Of a stretch of DNA of 64,000 nucleotides, positions 8,248 through 16,489 are shown in pieces. The translations under genes were made by a program, and so were the position numbers. Location of the stretch: contig NZ_CP012069.2 in NCBI RefSeq assembly GCF_001189515.2, positions 1,240,001 through 1,304,000 on the forward strand, written 5' to 3'. The DNA is from Olsenella sp. oral taxon 807. GTDB taxonomy: Bacteria; Actinomycetota; Coriobacteriia; Coriobacteriales; Atopobiaceae. The stretch's first letter is position 1; each line of letters starts with the position of its first letter. The notes below the pieces were generated by a model that saw nothing but the letters and a program-made list of their open reading frames with translations, was not told the origin of the DNA and searched no databases.

Positions 8248-8788
8248 GAGGCTCTTCGGGGGTTCGTGTGGGTTGACGCCTTGGCGAAGATGCCAACCTG
8301 GCAGCGGCGCCACTCGCTCAGAGCCTGTCTTCCCGACCGAGCGAGAGGGGCCAGCGAGGGGGCGCCGCCGGCACGCCGTGGCGGTTGAGGCGCTCGTGCC
8401 ACCTGACGCAGCTCGCGTCGCGATTCGTATCGCGACGCGCGTCGCAACAGTGTACACAAATGCCCCAAAATGGCCCCGAGAGGCCGTTTTCGGCGATCTG
8501 TGTACACTATTGCGTCCTCGCATCTGTCCACAACAGCACAACAGTGTACACGAATGCCCCGAAACGGCGCGGAGAGGCCCAATCTTCCCATTTGTGTACA
8601 CTGTTGCGATCCCAAGGCCACTCACAACCCAAGCTCACGGCGCAACAGTGTACACAAATGCCCCAAAACGGCGCCGAGAGGCCATTTCCACCGATTTGTG
8701 TACACTCCTGCGTCGTCGCCCTGGCGGTGAGGCCCACGCCGTCGGGGCGGTGACGCAACCACCCACCCACACGAACTCACGAAGCCTC
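8248..8788. mobile_element. 541-bp non-autonomous transposable element (family B)
   Basis: It is flanked by a 6-bp direct duplication AAAATC and bounded by imperfect inverted termini: the left end begins GAGGCTCTTCGGGGG and continues TTCGTGTGGGT; the reverse complement of the right end reads GAGGCTTCGTGAG and continues TTCGTGTGGGT (24-26 bp with a 2-nt indel). It encodes no plausible transposase. The inside has a leader of about 195 bp and three 70-bp palindromic units. A related copy lies at 62699-62973. It interrupts a gene whose frame is restored on removal. The mobilising transposase is not in the window; the 6-bp duplication excludes the IS630 element (TA target). Confidence 0.8.
8445..8712. 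repeat. Three 70-bp palindromic units inside the mobile element
   Basis: Units at 8445-8514, 8539-8608 and 8643-8712 begin CAACAGTGTACACAAATG or a close variant and end ATTTGTGTACACTNNTGCG, so the ends pair as a long hairpin (TGTACACAAAT with ATTTGTGTACA) enclosing a G/C-rich loop with CCCCAAAACGGC. Spacers of 24 and 34 bp are unrelated. One more unit occurs at 62904-62973. Confidence 0.85.
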
Positions 8789-9155
8789 AAAATCGATGGC
8801 CTTAGACCTCAGTTTCTTGGCGGCGTATGTCGAATTCCGCTTGCTAGTCTCGAGAGCCTGAGAGAAACATATTCCGAATGCTTCGACTATAATCGCGACC
8901 CCATGAGCTACCAAGGTCGTGCAGGCACGCGTGAGAATAGTCATCACGGAAACCTTCTCATCCTGAATGCACCTGAGGTGTGAGCGTACGCTGGTCGAGA
9001 GCCTCGTGGGCTAACGCCACGACGATGGCCCACCTCGCCACGCTGGAAGTAGCGCACGCACGTTAGTCGATGCGCTATACGTTAGGCGCACCCACAGACA
9101 GATTCGTGTCACCGTTGTGTCCAGAGGGGGGGTGGAGAGGGTGTTCCGAGATACG

Positions 9156-9185
9156 AAAACAGGCCAGAAACAATGCTCTGACCTG
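9156..9185 (-). terminator. Terminator of the tRNA-Gln/Glu/Glu cluster
   Basis: On the reverse strand CAGGTCAGA pairs with TCTGGCCTG (one G-U pair) and is followed by TTTT. It lies 9 nt after the last tRNA, and its 3' half resembles the tRNA-Val terminator. Confidence 0.8.
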
Positions 9186-9193
9186 CGGATTTC

Positions 9194-9270
9194 TGGTAGC
9201 CCGTACCAGATTCGAACTGGTGATCTCCGCCTTGAGAGGGCGGCGTCCTAAACCGCTAGACGAACGGGCC
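9194..9270 (-). tRNA. tRNA-Glu (anticodon CTC), copy 2
   Basis: Reverse-strand cloverleaf GGCCCGT...ACGGGCT with encoded ACCA; anticodon stem CCGCC/GGCGG and loop CTCTCAA give anticodon CTC. The first acceptor pair is G-U. The sequence is identical to the copy at 9281-9357. Confidence 0.95.
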
Positions 9271-9280
9271 GTTTGACGGA

Positions 9281-9357
9281 TGGTAGCCCGTACCAGATTC
9301 GAACTGGTGATCTCCGCCTTGAGAGGGCGGCGTCCTAAACCGCTAGACGAACGGGCC
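9281..9357 (-). tRNA. tRNA-Glu (anticodon CTC), copy 1
   Basis: Identical in all 77 bases, including the encoded ACCA, to the copy at 9194-9270, separated by 10 bp. The tandem pair probably arose by recent duplication. The gltX gene that charges it lies 1.7 kb away. Confidence 0.95.
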
Positions 9358-9380
9358 GTATCCGCTTCTCCTGGAATACA

Positions 9381-9454
9381 TGGCTGAGCCGGAGAGAATC
9401 GAACTCCCACTGACGGAACCAGAATCCGCTGTCCTACCGTTAGACGACGGCTCA
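9381..9454 (-). tRNA. tRNA-Gln (anticodon CTG)
   Basis: Reverse-strand cloverleaf: acceptor TGAGCCG/CGGCTCA, anticodon stem GCGGA/TCCGT, loop TTCTGGT (anticodon CTG), T loop TTCGATT, encoded GCCA. It is first in the three-tRNA transcript. Confidence 0.93.
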
Positions 9455-9486
9455 ATGTATTCCCCTGCACATATGCGCAGAGACAA

Positions 9487-9515
9487 ACTATACGGGAAAC
9501 GGCCAGTTAGCGCAA
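9487..9515 (-). promoter_or_regulatory. Promoter of the tRNA-Gln/Glu cluster
   Basis: Read on the reverse strand, TTGCGC (9515-9510), 17 bp, TATAGT (9492-9487), about 33 nt before tRNA-Gln. It is the same hexamer pair and spacing as the tRNA-Val promoter at 1739-1767. Confidence 0.75.
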
Positions 9516-9660
9516 GGAGGAACCACGATTATCTTTTGTCCACAATTCCTTCGTCGTCCTTTGGGCTCTATGCGTGGACGTCGAGGGCTTTGGGGGGTAC
9601 ACTTTGCTGGGTGAGTGCCTTTGGGTGGCCTTGGCCAACGCCGCAGATGATTGAGGTTTC

Positions 9661-11055
9661 ATGTCCAACAAGAGAGACGAGTCGTCGAGACCAAAGGTTG
9701 CCGTTAAGGTGTCGGCCCCTCACGTTTCTTCCGGCGAGAGTGCCGAGGCTGTCGCGGATAACAAGGAAAGGGATGCAAGGGCTCGAAAGGGTGCCCTGTT
9801 CCTAACCGCCGTTGTTGGTCTGTATGTGGTCTACCTCGTGTTCTCCGGGCAGATGGCGACCTTTTTGGAAGCGCTCTCGTCCGTGGACCTCTCGTGGGTC
9901 GCTGCCGCCGCTGCTTGCTACCTCCTGTACTTCATCTTTGGCGTCATGGCCTATGTGATCGCCGTCTACCTCGAGCACGACTCACCCGTGGGCGTGCGCG
10001 ACCTCGTGAGCGTCGAGGCGTCGGGCGTCTTCTTTGGCAACCTCACGCCCATGATGGCCGGTGCCGTTCCCTCCCAGATCTACCGCCTCACACGTACGGG
10101 CATCGATGTGGGGGAAGCAAGTGCCATCGAATTCACGCGCTTCATCGTGTTCCAGCTCGGCGTTGTGCTCTTTGCCGCCCTCATGCTCCTGGCAAAGCTG
10201 CAGTACTTCTTCCAGACCTATGGTGACATCATCATCCTGAACCTTATCGTCTTTGGCGTGCATTTCTTGGAGTTAGCGGGACTTTTCGTCATCTGTCTCT
10301 GTCCGGGCTTTGTGACACGCGTGGGCAATCGCCTCATCAATTTCGCCGATGCTCGTCGATGGCTCAAGAACCGCTCTCGCTGGGACGAGATGGTCAATGT
10401 CCAGGTAGCCGAGTTCTCTGGCACCTTCAGGCGTGCCGCCAAGGACCTGCCCTCCATGGGACTTACGCTTGTGGTCACGATGGTGCAGCTTGCATGTTTG
10501 TACATGATCCCTTGGCTCGTCCTACATGCCTTTGGGCGTGACGCAGACTTCCTGGACTGCCTTGCGGCGGGGTCTATGGTGCAGATGGTCGCCTCGGCCG
10601 TGCCACTACCAGGTGGGACGGGAGGCGCGGAGGGTGGCTTTGTGATGTTCTATGGCTTCCATTTTGAGGGAGCCACGTCGGCAGGCTTTCTCATCTGGCG
10701 CATCGTGACCTTCTTTGGGCCCACACTTCTGGCCGCGCCGATCTTAGGGCTACGCTCCGGTGAGGGGACGAGCATCTATCGTCGCGTGCAGAGGCTCAAG
10801 AAGGTCCTCAAAGGCCTGCACCCGCTCAGCGCCATGGGCTCGGACTCACATGGTGATGTCACCTTGGGTGGGACGTCAATTCGCAAGCGTGTGAGGGAGC
10901 GTGACAAGAAGGGCGCACAGCCGAGTCGAGCCGAGTCCCGTCCCAGAGACACGCGGCACACCGGGAATGGCCAGCTCGCATCAGCGGGCAACCCCTCAGG
11001 TCCTAAAGAGGCTGTAGCGGGCAACTCACCCAGCGAGCGGAAGCGCCCTCGCTAG
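9661..11055 (+). CDS. Flippase-like integral membrane protein (UPF0104 type), paralogue 2
   Basis: 464-residue multi-pass membrane protein of the same family as the gene at 233-1534: a basic or polar head (residues 1-40), hydrophobic segments from about 45 to 365, the PLPGGTGGAEGG loop near residue 315, a GLRS boundary, and a long charged Ser/Arg-rich C-terminal tail of nearly 100 residues. The long tail is unusual for the family and probably cytoplasmic. A lipid-linked substrate is inferred, not seen. Its 3' end overlaps the end of gltX by 30 bp on the opposite strand, so part of the tail may be recent read-through sequence. Confidence 0.85.
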   Translation: MSNKRDESSRPKVAVKVSAPHVSSGESAEAVADNKERDARARKGALFLTAVVGLYVVYLVFSGQMATFLEALSSVDLSWVAAAAACYLLYFIFGVMAYVIAVYLEHDSPVGVRDLVSVEASGVFFGNLTPMMAGAVPSQIYRLTRTGIDVGEASAIEFTRFIVFQLGVVLFAALMLLAKLQYFFQTYGDIIILNLIVFGVHFLELAGLFVICLCPGFVTRVGNRLINFADARRWLKNRSRWDEMVNVQVAEFSGTFRRAAKDLPSMGLTLVVTMVQLACLYMIPWLVLHAFGRDADFLDCLAAGSMVQMVASAVPLPGGTGGAEGGFVMFYGFHFEGATSAGFLIWRIVTFFGPTLLAAPILGLRSGEGTSIYRRVQRLKKVLKGLHPLSAMGSDSHGDVTLGGTSIRKRVRERDKKGAQPSRAESRPRDTRHTGNGQLASAGNPSGPKEAVAGNSPSERKRPR

Positions 11056-12537
11056 GCGCGCAAGCGTGGTGTCTCGACCGAGGAGCTCGAGTGACTCGCC
11101 AAGCGGGGGCGAGACCGCGTTGCCGCACACCGCAACACGCAGGGCACCGTAGAATGCACGCTTGCTGGTGTCGAGCCTCTCGGGAAGCGGCTCTAGGGCG
11201 GCGTCGATGGCAGCGGTAGTCCAGGCACCTGTGGTGATGGACGTGAGTGCCTCTCGTGCGGCCTCAAGGCTCGCTCTCGCCCCCTCCTTGGCAAGGTTCT
11301 TCTTCACGGACTTTTCGTCGAGGGTCACATTGTTCCCCTCGTAGAGGAAGCGAGCCTTCGCGACGACTTCTGGAGCGAGCGTCGTGCGCGGCCTCAGCAG
11401 AGAGGCGAGCAGGCCAAACCACGAGGGACGCCTGGCATAGGCCTCCTCGACGCTACCTTCCTCGAGGCCAGCCCTGATGAGTTCGGGTATGAGCACCCTC
11501 TTGGAGAACATCTCGTTGCTCATGGCCTGTAGGTACTGACCCTGAATCCAGTCAAGCTTCTTGACGTCGAAGGTCGCAGGGTTCTTTGACACGCGATCGA
11601 GCGAGAACTCGCGTGCCAACGCGTCGCGCGAGACGATCGTGGTCGTGCCATCAGGTGCCCAGCCGAGCAGAGCGAGGTAATTCACGAAGGCATCGGCATC
11701 ATAGCCCCGGTCCCGGTACTCCTCGACGGAGGTCGCGCCATGGCGCTTCGAGAGCTTCTTACCGTCCGGTCCCAGGATCATCGAGATGTGCGCGAACGTG
11801 GGTGTGGGCACACCCATCGCCTCGTAGACAATGACTTGGCGTGGCGTGTTCGAGAGGTGGTCGTCTCCACGAATGACGTGGGTTATCCCCATCGTGGCAT
11901 CATCGACCACGGTCGTGAAGTTGTAGGTGGGCGTGCCGTCCGTACGGACGATGATGAAATCGTCGAGCTCGCGGGCGTTGAAGGTCACGTCGCCGTGAAC
12001 CACGTCACGGATGACGACGTCACCGCGCCCGTCCGGAACCTTGATGCGGATGGTATGGGGTTCCCCGGCGTCGACGCGCCTCTGCGCCTCGGCAGGATCT
12101 ATGCTCCTGCAGGTGCGCTGATAGCCCTGAAAGGGGTCGTGACGCTCCTCGGCAGCCTTTCTGTCTGCTGCAAGCCTCTCGGGGGTGCAGAAGCAGTAGT
12201 ACGCCCTGCCCTCCCTGATGAGGCGACGTGCGACATCACGGTAGATGTCAAGGCGTCGTGCCTGCCAGTAGGGGCCCCAGTCGCCACCGACCTCGGGACC
12301 CTCGTCCCAGTCGAGCCCCAGCCAGCGCAGGGCGCGCAGGATGACTTGGGTGTTCTCCTCGGTCGAGCGGGCGGGATCGGTGTCATCGATGCGCAGGATA
12401 AAGCTACCATGGTTCGCGCGCGCGAAGGCCCAGTTATAGATCGCGGTACGGGCGCCGCCCACGTGAAGCTTACCGGTAGGCGAGGGCGCGAAGCGAACGC
12501 GCACGGTATCAGCAATATCAGGTGAATTCAAGGTCAT
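11026..12537 (-). CDS. gltX: Glutamate--tRNA ligase
   Basis: 503-residue class I aminoacyl-tRNA synthetase that attaches glutamate to tRNA-Glu in the cytoplasm. The HIGH-type motif is SPTGKLHVGGART (about residues 18-30) and the KMSKS-type motif is KLSKRHG (about 258-264); both are intact. Residues ~90-200 hold the Glu-specific insertion and the C-terminal 180 residues the helical anticodon-binding part. Length is normal for the family. With no glnS visible here and a tRNA-Gln gene 1.6 kb away, it may also charge tRNA-Gln before amidation, which is common in this phylum. A reverse-strand TATACT (12574-12569) upstream is a candidate -10 element. Confidence 0.97.
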   Translation of the reverse strand: MTLNSPDIADTVRVRFAPSPTGKLHVGGARTAIYNWAFARANHGSFILRIDDTDPARSTEENTQVILRALRWLGLDWDEGPEVGGDWGPYWQARRLDIYRDVARRLIREGRAYYCFCTPERLAADRKAAEERHDPFQGYQRTCRSIDPAEAQRRVDAGEPHTIRIKVPDGRGDVVIRDVVHGDVTFNARELDDFIIVRTDGTPTYNFTTVVDDATMGITHVIRGDDHLSNTPRQVIVYEAMGVPTPTFAHISMILGPDGKKLSKRHGATSVEEYRDRGYDADAFVNYLALLGWAPDGTTTIVSRDALAREFSLDRVSKNPATFDVKKLDWIQGQYLQAMSNEMFSKRVLIPELIRAGLEEGSVEEAYARRPSWFGLLASLLRPRTTLAPEVVAKARFLYEGNNVTLDEKSVKKNLAKEGARASLEAAREALTSITTGAWTTAAIDAALEPLPERLDTSKRAFYGALRVAVCGNAVSPPLGESLELLGRDTTLARLARALPLAG

Positions 12538-12836
12538 GCCTCTCTGTCTTGTCGGACGTGCACATTCCAGTATAGAGACAATATCGCGGGAGAGTCCGTG
12601 CGCCTTGCGATATGAGTGATGCGCGAGCCCTACGCCTGTGCGATCTGTGAAAGCCAGCGTATCTCAGAAAGTATGAAGTGCATGCGCTACCCAGATACGC
12701 CGCATCAATATGCCCGTGACAGGCCACGTGGAGTCACCAAAGAGATTTTTTCGAATCATGGTTGAAAAATAATTGACGTAGATTCAAAATGTGTGCGTCA
12801 AATCGGTTCTTTGATGGAAAGGTAAGGCGAAAACCC
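12538..12836. promoter_or_regulatory. Divergent intergenic region with a possible TetR operator
   Basis: Nearly 300 bp between gltX and the exporter operon. It is AT-richer than its surroundings near 12740-12800. An imperfect palindrome TTTTTCGAATC / GTTGAAAAA (12746-12770) sits beside TTGACG (12773-12778), a candidate -35 box without a convincing -10. This would be a logical site for the TetR protein encoded at 16490-17227 to act. The arms are unequal, so the call is weak. Confidence 0.3.
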
Positions 12837-13532
12837 ATGCAAGATTCCTTCATTACTGCCGAAGGACTCTCACAGCAAAGCCCTCGCATACAGTCCTACC
12901 GTGACGTCAACCTCAAGCTCGCAAAGGGACAGGCACACGCGATCTGTGCAGAGGATAGGTCGGGCAAGACTGAGCTTTTGCTTACGTTGGCTGGCCGCAT
13001 GCTCCCAACGTCGGGCACCCTGCGTGTTGGAGGCATCGATGTCGGGGGGCTCAGGAGCTTGGCCCGCGTACGCAGGTTCGCGAGCCTGGGCTTCTTTGAG
13101 AACGTCAATGACGTTGAGCGAGTCCTTAAGGTTAGCGTCATTACCTCCGCTGAGTTGGGACTTGCGGGGAAGCGGTCGAACGCGATGGCGACCGACGCCT
13201 TTCTTGAGAGCTGCGGACTTTTGGATACCGCAGACACACGTATCGAAGCGCTCGATCGCTATACCTTCGACTGGTTGGGCATCGCTTTGGGAATGGCCCA
13301 TGACCCGAAGCTGCTGGTCGTTGATGACATAGAGTCATCGCTTACCGAGCATCAGTCGCTCAAGCTCGCCCGCAAGCTCAAGGACCTCGCGCGCTCGACA
13401 GGCGTCACCGTCGCGTGCGGCGTCAATGACTATGACATTGCTGTGAGCTTTGACAGTGTCAACTGCATCAGTGACGAGGCCCGTGCACAGGAGGCTGCCT
13501 GGGGCCGAAAGCATGCCGAGGAGGTTGCATAG
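12837..13532 (+). CDS. Degenerate ABC-type ATP-binding protein of the YhgE exporter operon
   Basis: 231-residue protein with the outline of an ABC transporter ATPase but weak motifs. The Walker A position reads CAEDRSGKTELL (the first Gly is lost, GKT is kept), Walker B reads KLLVVDDIE (Asp-Asp instead of Asp-Glu), and the LSGGQ signature is replaced by LDRYT around residue 140. ATP hydrolysis may therefore be slow or absent. It is followed directly (1 nt) by the YhgE/Pip membrane protein, suggesting that it serves as its cytoplasmic subunit. ATG 12837 follows GGAAAGGTAAGG; an upstream in-frame ATG at 12789 lacks a ribosome-binding site. Confidence 0.7.
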   Translation: MQDSFITAEGLSQQSPRIQSYRDVNLKLAKGQAHAICAEDRSGKTELLLTLAGRMLPTSGTLRVGGIDVGGLRSLARVRRFASLGFFENVNDVERVLKVSVITSAELGLAGKRSNAMATDAFLESCGLLDTADTRIEALDRYTFDWLGIALGMAHDPKLLVVDDIESSLTEHQSLKLARKLKDLARSTGVTVACGVNDYDIAVSFDSVNCISDEARAQEAAWGRKHAEEVA

Positions 13533-13533
13533 T

Positions 13534-16458
13534 ATGAAGAATCCAATCAGGGGCCTGAGGTTCTCGCTTCTTGACTTTCAATCGGCCCGGGCTGGCCTTG
13601 GCATGAAGCTTGCCATGGCTGCCATCGCCATCATTCCCGTCATCTACGGCGCACTGTACCTGATGGCCTTCTATGATCCCTACGGCAGCCTCGACACACT
13701 GCCCGTCGCCGTCGTGAACGAGGATGTCGGGGCGACCCTTCGAGACGGGAGTGCTGTCCGGGCGGGGGATGACCTCGTGGGTCGCCTCAGGGAATCGAAC
13801 TCGCTCAAGTATAGCTTCGTCAGCGAGGACACGGCCCAGAGGGGCATAGAGGACGGCAGCTACTATCTCAAGGTCGTCATCCCAAAGGACTTCTCAAAGG
13901 ACATCGCCTCGGCAGAGGGAAATGACCCCACTCAGGCCAAGCTCGTGTTCGTGGCCAACGAGTCAACCAACTACCTCTCGTCGATACTGGGAAAGTCGGT
14001 CTTTCGTGAAGTGACGGCACAGACCAACTATGCCGTGGGAGACAACTACTACGTACAGCTCTTCGATAAGGTCGACCAGTCAGGCCGCGACATCAAGCGC
14101 GCCGCTGACGGTGCCTTTGACCTCGAGGATGGGCTCGGCAGGGTCTCTGAGGGTGCAGACCAGCTATCCAATGGCGCCAAGAAGGCACAGAAGGGCTCGA
14201 CGACACTTTCCGATGGCATCTCGAGTGCAGCGGACGGATCCCAGACGATCACGAACAAGCTGCAGTCGGCAAAGCAGGGATCGGACAAGCTGTCCGACGG
14301 TCTCGACAACGCACGCTCCGGCTCGAGCACGCTCACTGGTGGCCTTGCCCAAGCACAGTCAGGTGCCATGACGCTCGGTGACGGTCTGGGTACGCTTGCC
14401 GATGGGCTGGAGGCGGGGGAGAGAGGCTCCAAGGAGCTTGCGGCTGGCTTGGGGAGGCTCCAGGATGGCTCCGGTCAGCTCGCACTGGGAGCGAGGAGCC
14501 TCGAGACAGCTCTGAGTGCCCAGGGCGCGAGTCTGAACAGGCTCAACACTGGTGCGGCCGACGTGTCCAGGGGTGTCGATGACCTCGTGGGGACCCTCAG
14601 TGGCTTTGGTGGCACGCTCGAGGGCCTCTCGCAACAGACGAAGGGTCTTCAGACCAAACTCGACGCGCTCGAGCAGTCCGCCTCTTCGCTCCAAGATGCC
14701 GGCACCAAACTCCAAAGCGATGCCTCTTCTGCCAAGAAAGACATTCAGAACGTGAGAGCCTCTCTCTCCGGTATGAGCGAGAAGCTTGGCTCCGTGGGAC
14801 AGGATGTGGGCGCGGCATCCGCGAAGGCCACAAGTGCCGCGCAGGCTGCAGCTAGGGCGCAAGAGGAGCTGGAGGGGATCGAGCCGACAGCAAATGAGGA
14901 CGGTAGCTACACGCTCACTGCGACACAGTACGCCACGTTCCGACAGGCGCAACGCGACGTGCGCGACGCCTCTGGAGAAGCCGCAGAATCGGCCCAGGAC
15001 GCACGGTCAGCAGGCCAGTCGCTCAAAGGTGTGGGCAATGCCGTGGAGGGTCTTTCCGATCAGGGTCTCACGGACAGGCTCATGGCTGTGAGCGATGACC
15101 TCACGGCCATTCAGAAGGGCGCACCCGCACTCTTCAGCGGAGCGCAGTCGCTTCTGAGCGAGGCGAGCTCCACGATCTTGGGTGCCCGTACGCTCACTGG
15201 AAGACTCTCGAGTGATATGGGCAGGCTGGGTACGCTTCAAGGTGGTGCGAAGCAGGTCTCCGATGGCATCGATGCTCTTACAAAAGCCATGACCACCGAC
15301 GCATACGATGTTGATGGCAAGGCACTCACGCTCCACGCGGGAGTGAGGCAGCTTGCCGATGGCAGCAGGCGCATGGACGAGAGCCTGCCTGCGTTGGTTG
15401 TGGGTGCCAACAAGCTCACCGTTGGCACAAGGCAGCTCGCCGAGGGTGCCAAGAGCGCGAGGGGCGGGTCTGACTCCCTCACGAGCGCGCTTGGCCTCCT
15501 CTCCAATGGCTCAAAGACGCTGAGTCTTGGATTGGGTAGCGCCGATGGGGGCTCTCACTCACTCTCGAGCGGACTTGGGCTTCTCGTCGATGGGTCTTCG
15601 ACCTTGACCTCAGGTCTTTATGGAGCCAAGAGCGGCGCACTTTCCCTCGCGGATGGCCTTGGCACCCTTTCTGCGGGTGCGGGTGACCTGGCCTCAGCCG
15701 TCGACACCGCGCGTGACGGATCGGCGGTCCTCGCCGATGGCCTTGAGAAGGGCTACGAGAGCGCTACGGAGCAGACGCAAGGCGCCGACAGGCGGGCGTC
15801 CATGATGAGCCAGCCTGTCACCCTCGCGGATGACCCCTACACCACGGTCGCCAACTATGGCACCGGCTTTGCCCCCTACTTCATAGCGCTTGGTCTTTGG
15901 GTAGGTGCCCTCGTGATGACCTTCCTGCTCCGACCGCTCAACAAGCGTCTCATCTGCTCGGGGGCAAGCCCGGTGGTTGCGGCCTTCTCAGGGCTCGTTC
16001 CCTGGCTCATCATCGGAGCTCTGCAGTCGGTCATTTTGGGGCTGGTCGTGCAGTTCCCCCTGCGACTTGACATCATTCACGTCGCTGCCTACTATGCGCT
16101 GATCCTCCTTGCGAGCGTCGTGTTCTGTGCGATGATCCAGATGATTACGGCGGTTCTGGGATTTCCGGGCAAGTTCGTCGCCGTCATCCTCCTGATGCTG
16201 CAGCTCACGAGCGCGGCCGGCACCTTCCCGATCCAGACCGAGCCTGAGGTCTTCCAAGCCATTAGCCCCTATGTGCCAATGACCTATGTCGTTCACTCAC
16301 TGAGGATCGCCATGAGGGGAACCGATCTCGGACTCGTTGGTCCTGACGTTGTGACTCTGGTACTATTTGCCGGGGTTTCGTTCATGATCACCTGCCTTGC
16401 CGCACGACGTCGGCGCCTGGTCACGATGAACGACCTCCATCCGTTGGTCGACCTGTAG
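13534..16458 (+). CDS. YhgE/Pip family ABC-2-type membrane protein
   Basis: 974 residues. A first membrane helix (about 25-45) leads to the conserved YhgE/Pip N-terminal extracellular region (LPVAVVNEDVGA, DGSYYLKVVIPKDFS). Residues ~190-780 are an extended Gly/Ser/Leu-rich repeat region with many LSDG.../LADG...-type units, typical of the rod-like outer domain. The C-terminal 170 residues hold about five hydrophobic segments of an ABC-2 permease (MTFLLRPLNKR, QMITAVLGFPGKF, PMTYVVHSLR). Members export unknown substrates or act as phage receptors (Pip). GAGGAGG upstream of ATG 13534 fixes the start; the gene begins 1 nt after the ATP-binding gene. Confidence 0.9.
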   Translation: MKNPIRGLRFSLLDFQSARAGLGMKLAMAAIAIIPVIYGALYLMAFYDPYGSLDTLPVAVVNEDVGATLRDGSAVRAGDDLVGRLRESNSLKYSFVSEDTAQRGIEDGSYYLKVVIPKDFSKDIASAEGNDPTQAKLVFVANESTNYLSSILGKSVFREVTAQTNYAVGDNYYVQLFDKVDQSGRDIKRAADGAFDLEDGLGRVSEGADQLSNGAKKAQKGSTTLSDGISSAADGSQTITNKLQSAKQGSDKLSDGLDNARSGSSTLTGGLAQAQSGAMTLGDGLGTLADGLEAGERGSKELAAGLGRLQDGSGQLALGARSLETALSAQGASLNRLNTGAADVSRGVDDLVGTLSGFGGTLEGLSQQTKGLQTKLDALEQSASSLQDAGTKLQSDASSAKKDIQNVRASLSGMSEKLGSVGQDVGAASAKATSAAQAAARAQEELEGIEPTANEDGSYTLTATQYATFRQAQRDVRDASGEAAESAQDARSAGQSLKGVGNAVEGLSDQGLTDRLMAVSDDLTAIQKGAPALFSGAQSLLSEASSTILGARTLTGRLSSDMGRLGTLQGGAKQVSDGIDALTKAMTTDAYDVDGKALTLHAGVRQLADGSRRMDESLPALVVGANKLTVGTRQLAEGAKSARGGSDSLTSALGLLSNGSKTLSLGLGSADGGSHSLSSGLGLLVDGSSTLTSGLYGAKSGALSLADGLGTLSAGAGDLASAVDTARDGSAVLADGLEKGYESATEQTQGADRRASMMSQPVTLADDPYTTVANYGTGFAPYFIALGLWVGALVMTFLLRPLNKRLICSGASPVVAAFSGLVPWLIIGALQSVILGLVVQFPLRLDIIHVAAYYALILLASVVFCAMIQMITAVLGFPGKFVAVILLMLQLTSAAGTFPIQTEPEVFQAISPYVPMTYVVHSLRIAMRGTDLGLVGPDVVTLVLFAGVSFMITCLAARRRRLVTMNDLHPLVDL

Positions 16459-16489
16459 GAGTGCGAAGATCATGGTGAGGTGATGGGCT

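Larger units (their letters stand above)
8032..8983 (+). pseudogene. Third gene of the TIGR04255 operon, split by a 541-bp mobile element
   Basis: ATG 8032 overlaps the previous stop. The first 72 codons (8032-8247) end with VKYDKKI; the last 62 codons (8795-8980) begin DGLRPQFLGGVCRIPL and end HHGNLLILNAPEV before a stop at 8983. Between them lies a mobile element (8248-8788) plus one copy of a 6-bp duplication AAAATC (8242-8247 and 8789-8794). Removing the element and one duplicate rejoins the halves exactly in frame, giving a 134-residue protein (KKI-DGL junction). The phase match at both AAAATC copies makes chance unlikely. No known domain is recognised. Confidence 0.8.

Noticed and set aside
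8385-8770. Open frames through the mobile element with repeated QCTQMPQN- and NSVHKCPK-like words
   Set aside because: The peptide repeats simply mirror the palindromic DNA units and occur in several phases and on both strands.
11740-12525. Forward 261-codon frame antisense to gltX
   Set aside because: Opposite-strand shadow of a canonical gltX with all motifs.
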